Source: Cellulomonas telluris (GTDB taxonomy: Bacteria; Actinomycetota; Actinomycetes; Actinomycetales; Cellulomonadaceae). From it: a stretch of DNA of 64,000 bases. How positions within the stretch are numbered: position 1 is the first letter of the stretch; every line of letters begins with the position of its first letter. The stretch covers positions 372,001 through 436,000 of the forward strand of contig NZ_QXFN01000004.1 in NCBI RefSeq assembly GCF_004886325.1, in the 5' to 3' direction. A program made the translations under genes and the position numbers. Below are positions 15,941 to 25,345 of this stretch, piece after piece. A model generated the notes under the pieces. That model did not search any database. It was not told where the DNA came from and saw only the letters and a list, made by a program, of their open reading frames with translations.

Positions 15941-16825
15941 TCAGCGCGCCCGCGACCGCCGGAACGGTGCGAGGACCGCCCGGGCCTGCTCCGCGTGCCC
16001 CCAGTCGGGCTCGTACTGGGCGACCACTGCCAGGTGCTGGCGCAGGTGCAGCAGCGGCATGCGCTCGCGCCAGCCGTCGTCGAGCCCGGTGAGCTCGGCG
16101 TAGACGTCGAAGAAGCGGTCGGACTCGGGCGGGCGCGGGCTCGACCACAGGTGGGACAGGTCCACCTCCGCCCAGGCGTAGGACACGGCCGGGTCGATCA
16201 GGGCGGGGGCGCCGTCCGCCGACAGCACGTTCTGCGACCACAGGTCCCCGTGGGTCAGGCACGCCGGCCGCTCGGGCAGCAGGTCGGGCAGGGCGGCGCA
16301 CAGGCGCTCGAGCGCGCGACGGTCCTCCGCGTCGAGCGCGGCCTGCACGCGGGGCTCCGGCAGCCAGCGCAGCAGGCGGCGCTCCGCGAAGAACCGGTGG
16401 CCGTTGTCGTCCCACGTGTTGTCCTGGCGCAGGCGGCCGAGCCAGGTGTCGCGGTGCCAGCCGAACCGGCCGCCGGCCGTCGACGTGTGCAGGCGCGCGA
16501 CGTCGTGCGCGAGGTGCTCCCAGAACGCTGCGGTGTCGACCCGCGGGGCGAGGGCCTCGAGCACGAGCAGGTCAGGTCGCGCCAGGTGCACCTGCGGGGT
16601 GCGGACGCCACCCGTCGCGGCCAGTGCGCCCAGCCCGTCCGCCTCGGCGGCGAACAGGTCGTCCGCCGGGGGGTCCGGGAACGTCTTCGCGAACAGGGGC
16701 GCCCCGTGGGTGCGCCGTGCCAGCCCGGCGACCGCGGCGACCCCGCCCTCCGTGAGCTCGACGCGCGTCACGTCGGTCAGGCCGGCACGGTGCAGGCGGT
16801 CGAGGAGCAGCGCGGTCCCGGTCAC
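15941..16825 (-). CDS. Fructosamine/ketosamine-3-kinase family protein
   Basis: 294 aa aminoglycoside-phosphotransferase-like kinase. Motifs: phosphate-binding Lys in HGAPLFAKTFPD (about 39-50), FWEHLAHDVARLH, the Brenner motif LTHGDLWSQNVLS (catalytic Asp, about 203-215) and the metal site LIDPAVSYAWAEVDLSHLW. These enzymes phosphorylate sugars attached to amines, which destabilises and removes glycation; bacterial members act on ribulosamines and erythrulosamines. The GTG at 16825 is chosen because TACCCT lies 6 nt upstream, giving a leaderless start. It is monocistronic. Confidence 0.87.
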   Translation of the reverse strand: MTGTALLLDRLHRAGLTDVTRVELTEGGVAAVAGLARRTHGAPLFAKTFPDPPADDLFAAEADGLGALAATGGVRTPQVHLARPDLLVLEALAPRVDTAAFWEHLAHDVARLHTSTAGGRFGWHRDTWLGRLRQDNTWDDNGHRFFAERRLLRWLPEPRVQAALDAEDRRALERLCAALPDLLPERPACLTHGDLWSQNVLSADGAPALIDPAVSYAWAEVDLSHLWSSPRPPESDRFFDVYAELTGLDDGWRERMPLLHLRQHLAVVAQYEPDWGHAEQARAVLAPFRRSRAR

Positions 16826-16937
16826 GCGCCGAGGGTAGCGACGCGCTCGCGAGCGACCTCGTCCGCCGGTCGGCCCGTGTCCGGGTCCGCCACGTCGGCC
16901 GCGACGGAGAGGGGACGCGGCGGCGTACCGTGCACGG

Positions 16938-17441
16938 GTGCGCAGCGGAGACGAGGACGTGACCATCGGTCCGTACGACCCGACGACGGATGCCGGGGCG
17001 ACGTTCGCGGTCTACCAGGCCGCCATCCGCCGCACCGCGGCGAAGGACTACACGCCGGAGCAGATCGAGGCGTGGCTCGGCCGGCGAGGGGGTGACCTCA
17101 CCGGCTGGGGCGCGGCGCGCGCCCGAGCGCGCACGCTGGTGGCCCGGGCGGGGACCGGCGACGTCGTCGGCTTCACCGACCTGCTGCCCGACGGCCTCGT
17201 CGACATGCTCTTCGTCCACCCGGACGCGGGCGGCCGCGGGGTGGCGCGCGCGCTGCTGACGGCCGTCGCGGCGGAGGCGCGGGCCCGGGGGCTGCGCGAG
17301 CTGCGGACGTTCGCGAGCCGCACCGCGCAGCCGGTGTTCGAGCGGCTGGGCTTCACCGTGTGGGCGGACCGGCCCGACAACACCGCGCGCGGCGTCGTCG
17401 TGCCGAACGCCGAGATGCGGTGCACGCTCGGCCCGACCTGA
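16938..17441 (+). CDS. GNAT-family N-acetyltransferase
   Basis: 167 aa. The acetyl-CoA motif is DMLFVHPDAGGRGVARALL (about 89-107), followed by FASRTAQPVFERLGF, the usual C-terminal beta-bulge region. It transfers an acetyl group to an amine of unknown identity. The GTG at 16938 sits 6 nt after TACCGT with no Shine-Dalgarno, so it is probably leaderless. It is a single gene between divergent and convergent neighbours. Confidence 0.87.
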   Translation: MRSGDEDVTIGPYDPTTDAGATFAVYQAAIRRTAAKDYTPEQIEAWLGRRGGDLTGWGAARARARTLVARAGTGDVVGFTDLLPDGLVDMLFVHPDAGGRGVARALLTAVAAEARARGLRELRTFASRTAQPVFERLGFTVWADRPDNTARGVVVPNAEMRCTLGPT

Positions 17442-17477
17442 CCGCGTCGCCCTCCGGTCCGCCGCCGCGCCCGCGCC

Positions 17478-18743
17478 TCAGTCGACGGCGTCGCGCGCGA
17501 GCGGGCACGTCATGCAGTGCCCGCCGCCGCGGCCGCGGCCGAGCTCGGCCCCCGCGATCGTGACGACCTCGACGCCCGCCCGGCGCAGCGCCGCGTTCGT
17601 CTGGGTGTTCCGGTCGTAGGTGAACACGACCCCGGGGCTGACGGCGACGGCGTTGTTCGCGCTGTCCCACTGCTGGCGCTCGGACGCGTAGACGTCGCCC
17701 GCGGTCTCGACGACCCGCAGGCGCGGCAGCCCGAGGGCGCGGGCCACGACGTCGACCAGGGGCGTGTCGCCCTCGTCGACGAGCTCGATCCCGGGCGCCC
17801 GGTCGGACGGCAGGAGCGTGAAGGCGTGGATGCCGTCGACGATCGCGGGGTGCACCGTCACGAGGTCGTGGTCGGCGAAGGTGAACACGGTGTCGAGGTG
17901 CATCGCGGCCCGCAGGCTGGGCATGCCGGCGACGACGACGCGGTCGGCCACCTCCTGCTCGAACAGCGCCCGGGCCACCTGCGTGATCGCCTGGCGCGAC
18001 GTGCGCTCGCTCATGCCGACGAGCACCGAGCGGTTCCCGATCGGCATGACGTCGCCGCCCTCGAGCGTGGCGCGACCCCAGTCCTGCTCGGCGTCGCCCC
18101 ACCAGACCGTGGCGTCCCGGTAGTCCGGGTGGAACCGGTACACCGTCTGCATGAGCAGGGTCTCGTCGTGCCGTGCCGGCCAGTACAGCGGGTTCAGGGT
18201 GAGCCCGCCGTAGACCCAGCACGTCGTGTCCCGCGTGTAGAGCGTGTTCGGCAGCGGCGGCATCAGGTACTCGGCGGCGTCGGGCGACTCGCGCGCCAGC
18301 GCCAGGTAGCCGCTGCGGAGGTCCGCGGGCAGGTCGCGCGTGGACAGGCCGCCGATGAGGAAGCGGGCCAGCTCGCGCGGCGAGAGCTGGTCGAGGTAGG
18401 CGCGGGTGCCCTCGACCAGACCCAGGCCCACGGTGTTCGCGACGATCTTGCGGTCCAGCAGCCAGGCGCGAGCCTCGGGGATCGCGACCGTCTCGGCCAG
18501 CAGGTCGTGCAGCTCGACGACCTCGACGCCCCGGTTGCGGAGCTTGTCGACGAAGTCGAGGTGGTCGCGCTGCGCCGCCTCGACCCACATGACGTCGTCG
18601 AACAGCAGGTCGTCGGAGTTCCTGGGCGTGAGCCGCTCGTGGGCGAGCCCCGGTGCGCAGACGAGGACCTTGCGCAGGCGCCCGACCTCGGAGTGGACGC
18701 CGAGCGTGCGCGTGGTCGCCTGGGTCTCCTGCGTGGTGCTCAT
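17478..18743 (-). CDS. arcA: Arginine deiminase
   Basis: 421 aa, the usual length. It hydrolyses L-arginine to citrulline and ammonia, the first step of the arginine deiminase pathway used for ATP and acid resistance. Visible: [15 protein letters not shown] at the N-terminus, the [10 protein letters not shown] core with catalytic His/Asp, and the C-terminal [13 protein letters not shown] with nucleophile C410. It lies 28 nt downstream of an antiporter gene on the same strand, clearly one operon. The later enzymes (ornithine carbamoyltransferase, carbamate kinase) are not in this window, so the pair may work as an arginine-to-ammonia module or rely on distant arcB/arcC. Confidence 0.95.
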   Translation of the reverse strand: MSTTQETQATTRTLGVHSEVGRLRKVLVCAPGLAHERLTPRNSDDLLFDDVMWVEAAQRDHLDFVDKLRNRGVEVVELHDLLAETVAIPEARAWLLDRKIVANTVGLGLVEGTRAYLDQLSPRELARFLIGGLSTRDLPADLRSGYLALARESPDAAEYLMPPLPNTLYTRDTTCWVYGGLTLNPLYWPARHDETLLMQTVYRFHPDYRDATVWWGDAEQDWGRATLEGGDVMPIGNRSVLVGMSERTSRQAITQVARALFEQEVADRVVVAGMPSLRAAMHLDTVFTFADHDLVTVHPAIVDGIHAFTLLPSDRAPGIELVDEGDTPLVDVVARALGLPRLRVVETAGDVYASERQQWDSANNAVAVSPGVVFTYDRNTQTNAALRRAGVEVVTIAGAELGRGRGGGHCMTCPLARDAVD

Positions 18744-18771
18744 GCGGTCTCCTTCGTGACAGGACGGGACG

Positions 18772-20214
18772 TCAGAGGTGGATCCACCCCTGGGCGAGCG
18801 CCACGACCGCGACGACCGCCACGACGACCGCCACCCCGCACAGGACCAGCTCGCCGGGGTGGAACACCCGGCGGCCCTGCTCGCGACGGGTGAGGACGAA
18901 CAGCACGGTCGACGGCGCGTAGAACAGGAACGAGACGAGCAGCAGGGTGGGACCGGCGGCGTACACGAGGAAGGCGGTGTAGACCGTCGCCAGGGCGGCC
19001 ACGACGCCGTCGCGCACCGGCGGGCCGGACGCGGCGGGGTACGACTCGCGCGTCAGCACGAGCTTGAGCGCGTACGCCGCCGCGAGCAGGAACGGGACGA
19101 GGCTCAGGGACGCGGTCAGGTCGAGGGCGAAGTCGAAGGCGTCGCGCGAGAACAGGGTGACGACGAGCACCACCTGGGACAGGCCCGTGGTCAGCAGCAG
19201 CGCGTTGACGGGCACGTCCTTGCTGGTGGTCCGCGCCAGGAAGCGGGGCAGGTCGCGGTCCCTCGCCGCGACGAGCAGCACCTCGGCGGCCATGAGGCTC
19301 CACGCCAGGTACGCGCCGAGCACCGAGACGATCAGCCCGACGCTGACGAACGTGCTGCCCCAGCCCCCGACGGCCGCCTCCAGGACCCCCGCCATCGACG
19401 GCTGCCGCAGCTGCGCGATCTCGGCCATCGGCAGCACGCCGTACGAGACGACCGTCACGGACGCGAACACGGCGAAGACGGCGAGGAACCCGAGCACGGT
19501 GGCCCGTCCGACGTCCTCGCGGCGCCGCGCGTGCCGCGAGTAGACGCTGGCGCCCTCCACGCCGAGGAACACGAAGACCGTCACGAGCATGGTGTCGCGC
19601 ACCTGGTCGAACACCGACCCCGTGTAGTCCGCGCCCTGCAGGTTGCCCGCCAGCACCGACGGGTCGAGGACGAACAGGGCGAGCAGCACGAAGACGACGA
19701 TCGGCACCACCTTGGCGATCGTCACGATGCGGTTGATCGCCGTCGCCTCCCGGATGCCGCGGCGGATCAGGAGGAAGAACAGCCACAGCCCGACGGACGA
19801 CAGCACGACCGCGAGGACCGTGTCGCCGGCGCCGAGCGCGGGCACGACGGCGCCGAGCGTCGACATGATGAGCACCCAGTAGGTCACGTTGCCGACGCAC
19901 GCGCTGGCCCAGTACCCGATGGCCGAGTAGAACCCCGGGAGCTCCCCGAACCCCGCCTTCGCGTACGCGTAGACGCCGGCGTCGAGCGCGGGCTTGCGCA
20001 CCGCGAGCGTCTGGAAGACGAACGCCAGCATGAGCATCCCGGCGCCCGCGACCGTCCACGCGACCAGGGCCCCCGCGACGCCCGTCTCCTGGGCGAAGCG
20101 GCGGGGCAGCGAGAACACCCCGGCGCCGACCATCGACCCGACGACCATCGTGGTGAGCGTCAGGAGGCTCACCGTCGACGTCCTGGCGGCAGCGGTCTCG
20201 TGCGTCGTGCTCAC
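18772..20214 (-). CDS. arcD: Basic amino acid/polyamine APC antiporter, ArcD-like
   Basis: 480 aa, 12-13 membrane helices. Helix 1 motif [20 protein letters not shown] (about 17-36), then [14 protein letters not shown] and [19 protein letters not shown]. This is the basic amino acid/polyamine antiporter branch; with arcA directly downstream, arginine/ornithine or arginine/citrulline exchange is the likely job. The start used is GTG at 20214 (VSTTHET...), which resembles the MSTTQET start of the ArcA protein encoded downstream. The C-terminal membrane helix ends QGWIHL. Confidence 0.88.
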   Translation of the reverse strand: MSTTHETAAARTSTVSLLTLTTMVVGSMVGAGVFSLPRRFAQETGVAGALVAWTVAGAGMLMLAFVFQTLAVRKPALDAGVYAYAKAGFGELPGFYSAIGYWASACVGNVTYWVLIMSTLGAVVPALGAGDTVLAVVLSSVGLWLFFLLIRRGIREATAINRIVTIAKVVPIVVFVLLALFVLDPSVLAGNLQGADYTGSVFDQVRDTMLVTVFVFLGVEGASVYSRHARRREDVGRATVLGFLAVFAVFASVTVVSYGVLPMAEIAQLRQPSMAGVLEAAVGGWGSTFVSVGLIVSVLGAYLAWSLMAAEVLLVAARDRDLPRFLARTTSKDVPVNALLLTTGLSQVVLVVTLFSRDAFDFALDLTASLSLVPFLLAAAYALKLVLTRESYPAASGPPVRDGVVAALATVYTAFLVYAAGPTLLLVSFLFYAPSTVLFVLTRREQGRRVFHPGELVLCGVAVVVAVVAVVALAQGWIHL

Positions 20215-20394
20215 GGTCCGACCTCGCAGACTGGGCCGCGCGGCGCGGGCCCGGGATGGAGGAGCAGCGTGCGGGAACTCGCTCCCGAGCATCGCACGGG
20301 CTCGCGCGGCGGTCGACGGCGGGGGAGGCTGGACGCGGCCGCGCTGCCGCGGCGACGCCACGGCGCGGACGCGCGCCCGGGACGAGGAGCGAGC

Positions 20395-21384
20395 ATGGAG
20401 TACCGCCGGCTGGGACGGACGGGCGTCAGCGTGTCCGAGATCGGGTACGGGGCGTGGGGGATCGGCGCCGCGATGTGGATCGGTGCGCGGGAGGACGAGT
20501 CCGTCGCCGCGCTGCACCGCGCGATCGAGCTCGGGGTGAACTTCATCGACACCGCCCGCGGGTACGGGGAGAGCGAGCGGATCGTCGGCAGCGTGGTGCG
20601 GGACCACCCCGACGTCCACGTGGCGACGAAGGTGCCGCCGAGGAACGGGATCTGGCCGGCGCCCGCCGGTGTGCACCCCGACGAGACGTTCCCCGGCGCG
20701 CACATCCGCGCCAGCCTGGAGGAGAGCCTGGCCGCGTCCGGGCTCGAGGCCTTCGACCTCCTGCAGTTCCACGTCTGGAGCGACGAGTGGGTCGGCAAGG
20801 GCGACTGGCTCGAGACGATCGGCGCGCTGCGCGACGAGGGAAAGATCCGGTTCTTCGGCGTGTCGATCAACGACTACCAGCCGGAGAACGCGCTCGAGCT
20901 CGTCCGCAGCGGCGCGGTCGACACGGTGCAGGTCATCTACAACGCGTTCCACCAGCAGCCCGAGGAGCAGCTGCTCCCGGCGTGCGCGGAGCACGGCGTC
21001 GGCGTGATCGTCCGGGTCGCGCTGGACGAGGGCGGGCTGACGGGCCGCATCACGGCCGGCTCGACCTTCCCGGACGGCGACTTCCGGAACACCTACTTCG
21101 GCGGCGACCGACCCGCGCAGGTCGAGGAGCACGTCACCGCGCTCGTGCGGGACCTCGGCGTCGAGACCGACCAGCTCGCCGACGTGGCGCTGCGGTACGT
21201 CCTCGACCACCCCGCCGTCTCGACCGTGATCGCCGGCATGCGCACCGTGCGCAACGTCGAGCGCAACGCGGCGACGAGCGACGGTCGCCGCCTGACGCCG
21301 GAGCAGCGCGAGGTGGTCCGGCGGCACCGCTGGGAGAGGAACTTCTACCGGCCCGTGGACGCGGGGGACCTGGGCCCGGCCTGA
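20395..21384 (+). CDS. Aldo/keto reductase
   Basis: 329 aa TIM-barrel NAD(P)H oxidoreductase. Features: [18 protein letters not shown] (residues about 6-23), catalytic Asp/Tyr in [16 protein letters not shown], catalytic Lys in VATKVPP, the [11 protein letters not shown] strand and the C-terminal cofactor region [19 protein letters not shown] at 20395 follows GAGGAG. It stands between the antiporter operon (divergent) and the LacI gene (142 nt further, same strand). The substrate is unknown; a role in sugar metabolism with the following arabinoside locus is possible but only positional. Confidence 0.88.
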   Translation: MEYRRLGRTGVSVSEIGYGAWGIGAAMWIGAREDESVAALHRAIELGVNFIDTARGYGESERIVGSVVRDHPDVHVATKVPPRNGIWPAPAGVHPDETFPGAHIRASLEESLAASGLEAFDLLQFHVWSDEWVGKGDWLETIGALRDEGKIRFFGVSINDYQPENALELVRSGAVDTVQVIYNAFHQQPEEQLLPACAEHGVGVIVRVALDEGGLTGRITAGSTFPDGDFRNTYFGGDRPAQVEEHVTALVRDLGVETDQLADVALRYVLDHPAVSTVIAGMRTVRNVERNAATSDGRRLTPEQREVVRRHRWERNFYRPVDAGDLGPA

Positions 21385-21446
21385 CGTCCGTCCGGCGGGT
21401 CCTGCCCCGACGCGGCCACGCGGCACTTCCCGGGCCCCGACTCGGC

Positions 21447-21460
21447 TGTTAACGTTCACA
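21447..21460. promoter_or_regulatory. LacI-type operator before the regulator gene
   Basis: TGTTAACGTTCACA, a near-perfect palindrome with the central AACGTT typical of LacI/GalR sites. The same sequence in reverse orientation precedes the transporter operon at 22684-22697. It lies 66 nt upstream of the LacI start and implies autoregulation. Confidence 0.8.
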
Positions 21461-21526
21461 ACGCGTCGCCCGCGGGAGCGCGCTGTACGGTGACGTGCAC
21501 TCGCACGGTGACGGGAAGAGTCGAGG

Positions 21527-22621
21527 GTGACACGCAAGACCACGAGCGGGCCGGTCACCGTGTCCCAGGACGCCCCGGGCGCGCCGCGCGCCGCCCCGGC
21601 GAGCGACCGCCCGCCCGCCATGGGCGACGTCGCGCGGCTCGCCGGCGTCTCGCACCAGACCGTCTCGCGCGTCCTCAACGACCACCCGAACGTGCGGGCC
21701 GAGACCCGCGACCGCGTCCTGTCGGCGATCGAGCAGCTCGGCTACCGCCGCAACACCGTCGCGCGGGCCCTGGTCACACGGCGCACCGGCGCGATCGGGG
21801 TGGTCACCGAGGACTCGCCGCTGTACGGGCCCACGATGACGCTCATCGCCCTCGAGAACGCCGCCCGGGGCCAGGGGATGTACGTGTCCGTCGCCACGGT
21901 GACCCGGTGGGACGTCGCCACGGTGCAGGGGTCCCTCGAGCACTACATGGACCAGGGCGTGGACGGGGTGGTGGTCATCGCCTCCCACGACGAGGCGGTG
22001 CGCGCCGTGCAGTCCTTCCGGGCCCGGGTCCCGGTCGTCATGGTCGGACCCGCCGAGCTCGACGGGGACATCCCCACCGTGGCGGTCAACCAGTACGCCG
22101 GCGCGCGGCTGGCGACGCGCCACCTGCTCGACCTCGGCCACACGGACGTGCTGCACGTGGCCGGGCCGCAGGTCTGGCTGGACGCGCGCTCCCGCTCCCG
22201 CGGCTGGCACGACACGATGCTGCAGGCCGGCCTGCGTCCGCGGGACCCCGTTCCGGGCGACTGGACGGCGTCCACGGGGTTCCGCATCGGCAAGGAGCTC
22301 GTCGAGCGCGACCGGACGGGGGAGGACCGGCTCCCGACCGCGGTGTTCGCCGCGAACGACCAGCTCGCGCTCGGCCTGCTGCACGCCTTCGCCGAGTCGG
22401 GCGTGCGGGTGCCGCACGACGTGTCGGTCGTCGGGTACGACGACGTCGAGGGGGCGGCCCACTTCTTCCCGCCGCTGACCACGGTGCGTCCCGACTTCGT
22501 CGAGCTGGGGCGCCGGTGCCTGGACCAGCTCGTCGCGGCGATGGCGGGGGAGCCCGCCGAGCCGGTGCTCGTGCGGGCCTCGCTCGCGGTGCGCGCGAGC
22601 AGCGGCCGCCCCCGGTCCTGA
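21527..22621 (+). CDS. LacI-family repressor of arabinofuranoside uptake locus
   Basis: 364 aa. The DNA-binding helix-turn-helix and hinge are at about 32-80 (MGDVARLAGVSHQTVSRVLN, then DHPNVRAETRDRV), followed by a periplasmic-binding-like effector domain with PTAVFAANDQLALGLLHA and VSVVGYDDVEGAAHFFPPLTT. GTG at 21527 follows a weak GAGGG. Identical palindromes before this gene and before the next operon mark it as the local regulator, released by a sugar. From the enzymes it controls, arabinose or an arabino-oligosaccharide is the likely inducer. Confidence 0.92.
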   Translation: MTRKTTSGPVTVSQDAPGAPRAAPASDRPPAMGDVARLAGVSHQTVSRVLNDHPNVRAETRDRVLSAIEQLGYRRNTVARALVTRRTGAIGVVTEDSPLYGPTMTLIALENAARGQGMYVSVATVTRWDVATVQGSLEHYMDQGVDGVVVIASHDEAVRAVQSFRARVPVVMVGPAELDGDIPTVAVNQYAGARLATRHLLDLGHTDVLHVAGPQVWLDARSRSRGWHDTMLQAGLRPRDPVPGDWTASTGFRIGKELVERDRTGEDRLPTAVFAANDQLALGLLHAFAESGVRVPHDVSVVGYDDVEGAAHFFPPLTTVRPDFVELGRRCLDQLVAAMAGEPAEPVLVRASLAVRASSGRPRS

Positions 22622-22670
22622 CGGTCGGCACCCGTCCGGCGACGCGTGACCGGATCGTGATCGAGAAGCC

Positions 22671-22699
22671 TTGACCCGCCTGTTGTGAACGTTAACAAT
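22671..22699 (+). promoter_or_regulatory. Promoter and LacI operator of ytfQRT-yjfF operon
   Basis: -35 TTGACC (22671-22676), -10 TAACAA (22693-22698) with 16-bp spacing, and the palindrome TGTGAACGTTAACA (22684-22697) lying across spacer and -10. Repressor binding would directly block RNA polymerase. The leader is about 40 nt and the gene has an AGGAGG ribosome site. Confidence 0.75.
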
Positions 22700-22744
22700 C
22701 GGCGCGTCGGACATCGCGGTCCGCACCGGCTCAAGGAGGAGTTC

Positions 22745-23728
22745 ATGTCTCGTCCCGCGTCCCTGCGCACCCGCCTCGCCGCCCTCGTCGGCGTCGGCGC
22801 GGTGCTCGCCCTCGGCGCCTGCAGCAGCAGCGGTGGGGCCGACGCCGGCTCCGACGGCGGCTCGGGTGGCGACCTCATCCGCGTCGGCTTCTCGCAGCTG
22901 GGTGCCGAGAGCGGCTGGCGCACCGCCAACACCGAGTCGGTGAAGGCCAGCCTCACCGAGGAGAACGGCTTCGACCTCAACTTCGTCGACGCCCAGCAGA
23001 AGCAGGAGAACCAGATCAAGGCCCTGCGCGACTTCGTCGCCCAGGACGTCGACGTCATCGCGTTCTCCCCGGTCATCGAGACCGGCTGGGACGAGGTGCT
23101 GCAGGAGATCAAGGACTCGGGCATCCCGGTCGTCCTCGTCGACCGCACGGTCGACACCTCCGTGGAGGACCCCTTCGTCACGTGGATCGGTGCCGACTTC
23201 GAGCAGGAGGGCCGCACCGCGGGCGAGTGGGTGGCGGAGAACGCCCCCGACGCCAAGGTCTTCGAGCTGCAGGGCACGCTCGGCTCGGGTGCGCAGGTCG
23301 ACCGTGAGAAGGGGTTCAACGACGTCGTCGGCGACCAGGTCATCGGCAAGGCGTCCGGCAACTTCACGCGCGCCGAGGGCCGCACGGCCGTCGAGGCGGC
23401 GCTGCAGGCCTACCCGGAGATGAACCTGATCTTCACGCACAACGACGACATGGGCCTGGGTGCGATCGAGGCGATCGAGGCGGCCGGCAAGGTGCCCGGC
23501 GAGGACATCCAGATCGTGTCGGTGGACGGCGTGCGCGACGGCCTGCAGGCGCTCGTGGACAAGAAGTTCAACTTCGTCGTCGAGTGCAACCCCGTCTTCG
23601 GCGACCAGCTCGCGGAGCTCATCCGCAAGGTCGTGGACGGCGAGGACGTGCCCGAGACCACGGTCGTCGAGGACAAGTCCTTCGACCAGACCATCACGCA
23701 GGCGGACGTCGACGCCCGTCCGTACTGA
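22745..23728 (+). CDS. ytfQ: Sugar ABC transporter binding lipoprotein, YtfQ-like
   Basis: 327 aa. Signal peptide with lipobox LGAC, then a class I periplasmic-binding fold. VGFSQLGAESGWRTANTESV (about 41-60) is the hallmark of YtfQ, which binds galactofuranose and related furanoses; VVLVDRTVDTS and IFTHNDDMGLGAIEAIEAAG are the other conserved parts. ATG at 22745 follows AGGAGG. First gene of a four-gene importer operon under the LacI operator. The GH127 enzyme after the operon suggests that the ligand is L-arabinofuranose or a short arabinofuranoside. Confidence 0.92.
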   Translation: MSRPASLRTRLAALVGVGAVLALGACSSSGGADAGSDGGSGGDLIRVGFSQLGAESGWRTANTESVKASLTEENGFDLNFVDAQQKQENQIKALRDFVAQDVDVIAFSPVIETGWDEVLQEIKDSGIPVVLVDRTVDTSVEDPFVTWIGADFEQEGRTAGEWVAENAPDAKVFELQGTLGSGAQVDREKGFNDVVGDQVIGKASGNFTRAEGRTAVEAALQAYPEMNLIFTHNDDMGLGAIEAIEAAGKVPGEDIQIVSVDGVRDGLQALVDKKFNFVVECNPVFGDQLAELIRKVVDGEDVPETTVVEDKSFDQTITQADVDARPY

Positions 23729-23736
23729 CGGTCCGC

Positions 23737-23764
23737 GGGGCCGGCCGGACGTCCGGCCGGCCCC
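23737..23764 (+). terminator. Perfect 28-bp palindrome between ytfQ and ytfR
   Basis: GGGGCCGGCCGGAC followed directly by its reverse complement, 8 nt after the ytfQ stop. As a hairpin it would stabilise the ytfQ mRNA or partly terminate, giving the binding protein a higher level than the ATPase and permeases, as is common in ABC operons. Confidence 0.7.
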
Positions 23765-23794
23765 GTGCCGCACCCCGTCCGAGGAAGGACACCG

Positions 23795-25345
23795 ATGTCC
23801 GACAGGAACGCGCAGGCGGACGACGCCGCCGTGCGGATGACCGGGATCACGATCACGTTCCCGGGGGTCAAGGCGCTCGACGGCGTCGACCTCGTGCTGC
23901 GCCGCGGCGAGGTCCACGCGCTCATGGGCGAGAACGGCGCCGGCAAGTCGACGCTCATCAAGGCGCTCACCGGCGTCTACCGCGTCGACTCCGGCGGCAT
24001 CGCCGTGGACGGGCAGGAGCTGCGCTTCGACGACCCGAGCCAGGCGCAGGCGGCCGGCATCAGCACCGTGTACCAGGAGGTGAACCTCTGCACGAACCTC
24101 ACGGTGGCCGAGAACGTCATGCTCGGCCACGAGGTGCGGCGGGGGCCGTTCATCGACTGGCGGGCGACCCGCCGCGAGGCGCGGCGCTACCTGCAGCGCC
24201 TCAACCTCGACATCGACCCGCGCTCGCCCCTCGCGTCCCACAGCATCGCCGTGCAGCAGCTGTGCGCGATCGCCCGCGCGCTCGTCGTCGACGCGAAGGT
24301 GCTCGTCCTCGACGAGCCGACGTCCAGCCTCGACAAGGCAGAGGTCGCCGAGCTGTTCCGCGTCGTGCGGACGCTGCGCGACGCGGGTGTGGCGATCCTG
24401 TTCGTCTCGCACTTCCTCGAGCAGGTCTACGCGCTGTCGGACCGCATGACGGTGCTGCGCAACGGCCGGTTCGTCGGGGAGTTCCGCACCGCGGAGCTGC
24501 CGCGACGGGACCTGATCTCCCACATGGTCGGCCGCTCGGGCGAGGCGCTCGCCGGCATCGAGGAGCAGGCGCGGACCGCGGTGACGACGCACTCCTCGCG
24601 CGAGACGCCGCTGCTCACGGGCGTCGGCCTCGGCAAGGACGGGTCGGTCGAGCCGTTCGACCTCGCCTTGTACCCGGGGGAGATCGTCGGCTTCGCGGGC
24701 CTGCTCGGGTCGGGCCGCACCGAGGCCGCCCGGCTGCTGACGGGCGCCGACCGCCCGGACCACGGCGGCCTGACGCTCCAGGGCACGCCCGTGCGCCTCC
24801 CGAGCCCGCTCGCCGCCCTGCGGCACGGCATCGCGCTGTCGACGGAGGACCGCAAGAAGGAGGGCGTCATCGGGGACCTCACCGTCCGCGAGAACATCGC
24901 CCTCGCGCTGCAGGCCAGCCGCGGAACGTGGCGGCGCATCCCGCGCCGGGAGCTCGACGAGCTCGTGCAGAAGTACATGGTCGCCCTGAACATCAACCCG
25001 CCGAACCCGAACGCGCTGATCCGCAACCTGTCCGGCGGCAACCAGCAGAAGGTGCTGCTGGCCCGGTGGCTCGCGACCGCACCGCGCCTGCTGGTGCTCG
25101 ACGAGCCGACCCGTGGCATCGACATCGGCGCCAAGACGGAGATCCAGCGCCTCGTCACCGAGCTCGCCGCGGACGGCATGTCCGTCGTCTTCATCTCCTC
25201 CGAGCTGGAGGAGGTGCTCCGCCTCAGCCAGCGCGTCGTCGTCATGCGCGACCGGCAGAAGATCGCCGAGGTCGCCAACGGCGACGACGTCACCACCGAG
25301 ACCGTCCTCGAGACCATCGCGAGCAGCGGGGTGCACGCCTCATGA
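23795..25345 (+). CDS. ytfR: Sugar ABC transporter ATPase with two nucleotide domains, YtfR-like
   Basis: 516 aa with two ATPase halves. First: Walker A GENGAGKS and Walker B VLVLDEPTSSLD, with a degenerate signature. Second: degenerate Walker A GLLGSGRTE, signature LSGGNQQKVLLARWL and Walker B LLVLDEPTRGID. This asymmetry is typical of the RbsA/YtfR class. ATG at 23795 follows GAAGGA. The stop overlaps the next start as ATGA, so translation is coupled to the first permease. Confidence 0.93.
   Translation: MSDRNAQADDAAVRMTGITITFPGVKALDGVDLVLRRGEVHALMGENGAGKSTLIKALTGVYRVDSGGIAVDGQELRFDDPSQAQAAGISTVYQEVNLCTNLTVAENVMLGHEVRRGPFIDWRATRREARRYLQRLNLDIDPRSPLASHSIAVQQLCAIARALVVDAKVLVLDEPTSSLDKAEVAELFRVVRTLRDAGVAILFVSHFLEQVYALSDRMTVLRNGRFVGEFRTAELPRRDLISHMVGRSGEALAGIEEQARTAVTTHSSRETPLLTGVGLGKDGSVEPFDLALYPGEIVGFAGLLGSGRTEAARLLTGADRPDHGGLTLQGTPVRLPSPLAALRHGIALSTEDRKKEGVIGDLTVRENIALALQASRGTWRRIPRRELDELVQKYMVALNINPPNPNALIRNLSGGNQQKVLLARWLATAPRLLVLDEPTRGIDIGAKTEIQRLVTELAADGMSVVFISSELEEVLRLSQRVVVMRDRQKIAEVANGDDVTTETVLETIASSGVHAS

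Noticed and set aside
20395..22621. Aldo/keto reductase as the first gene of the LacI operon
   Set aside because: The 142-bp gap contains the LacI operator and therefore a promoter, so lacI is a separate unit.
21449..25336. Open frame of nearly 1,300 codons on the minus strand
   Set aside because: It lies opposite lacI, ytfQ and ytfR, all of which have full family motifs and ribosome sites.
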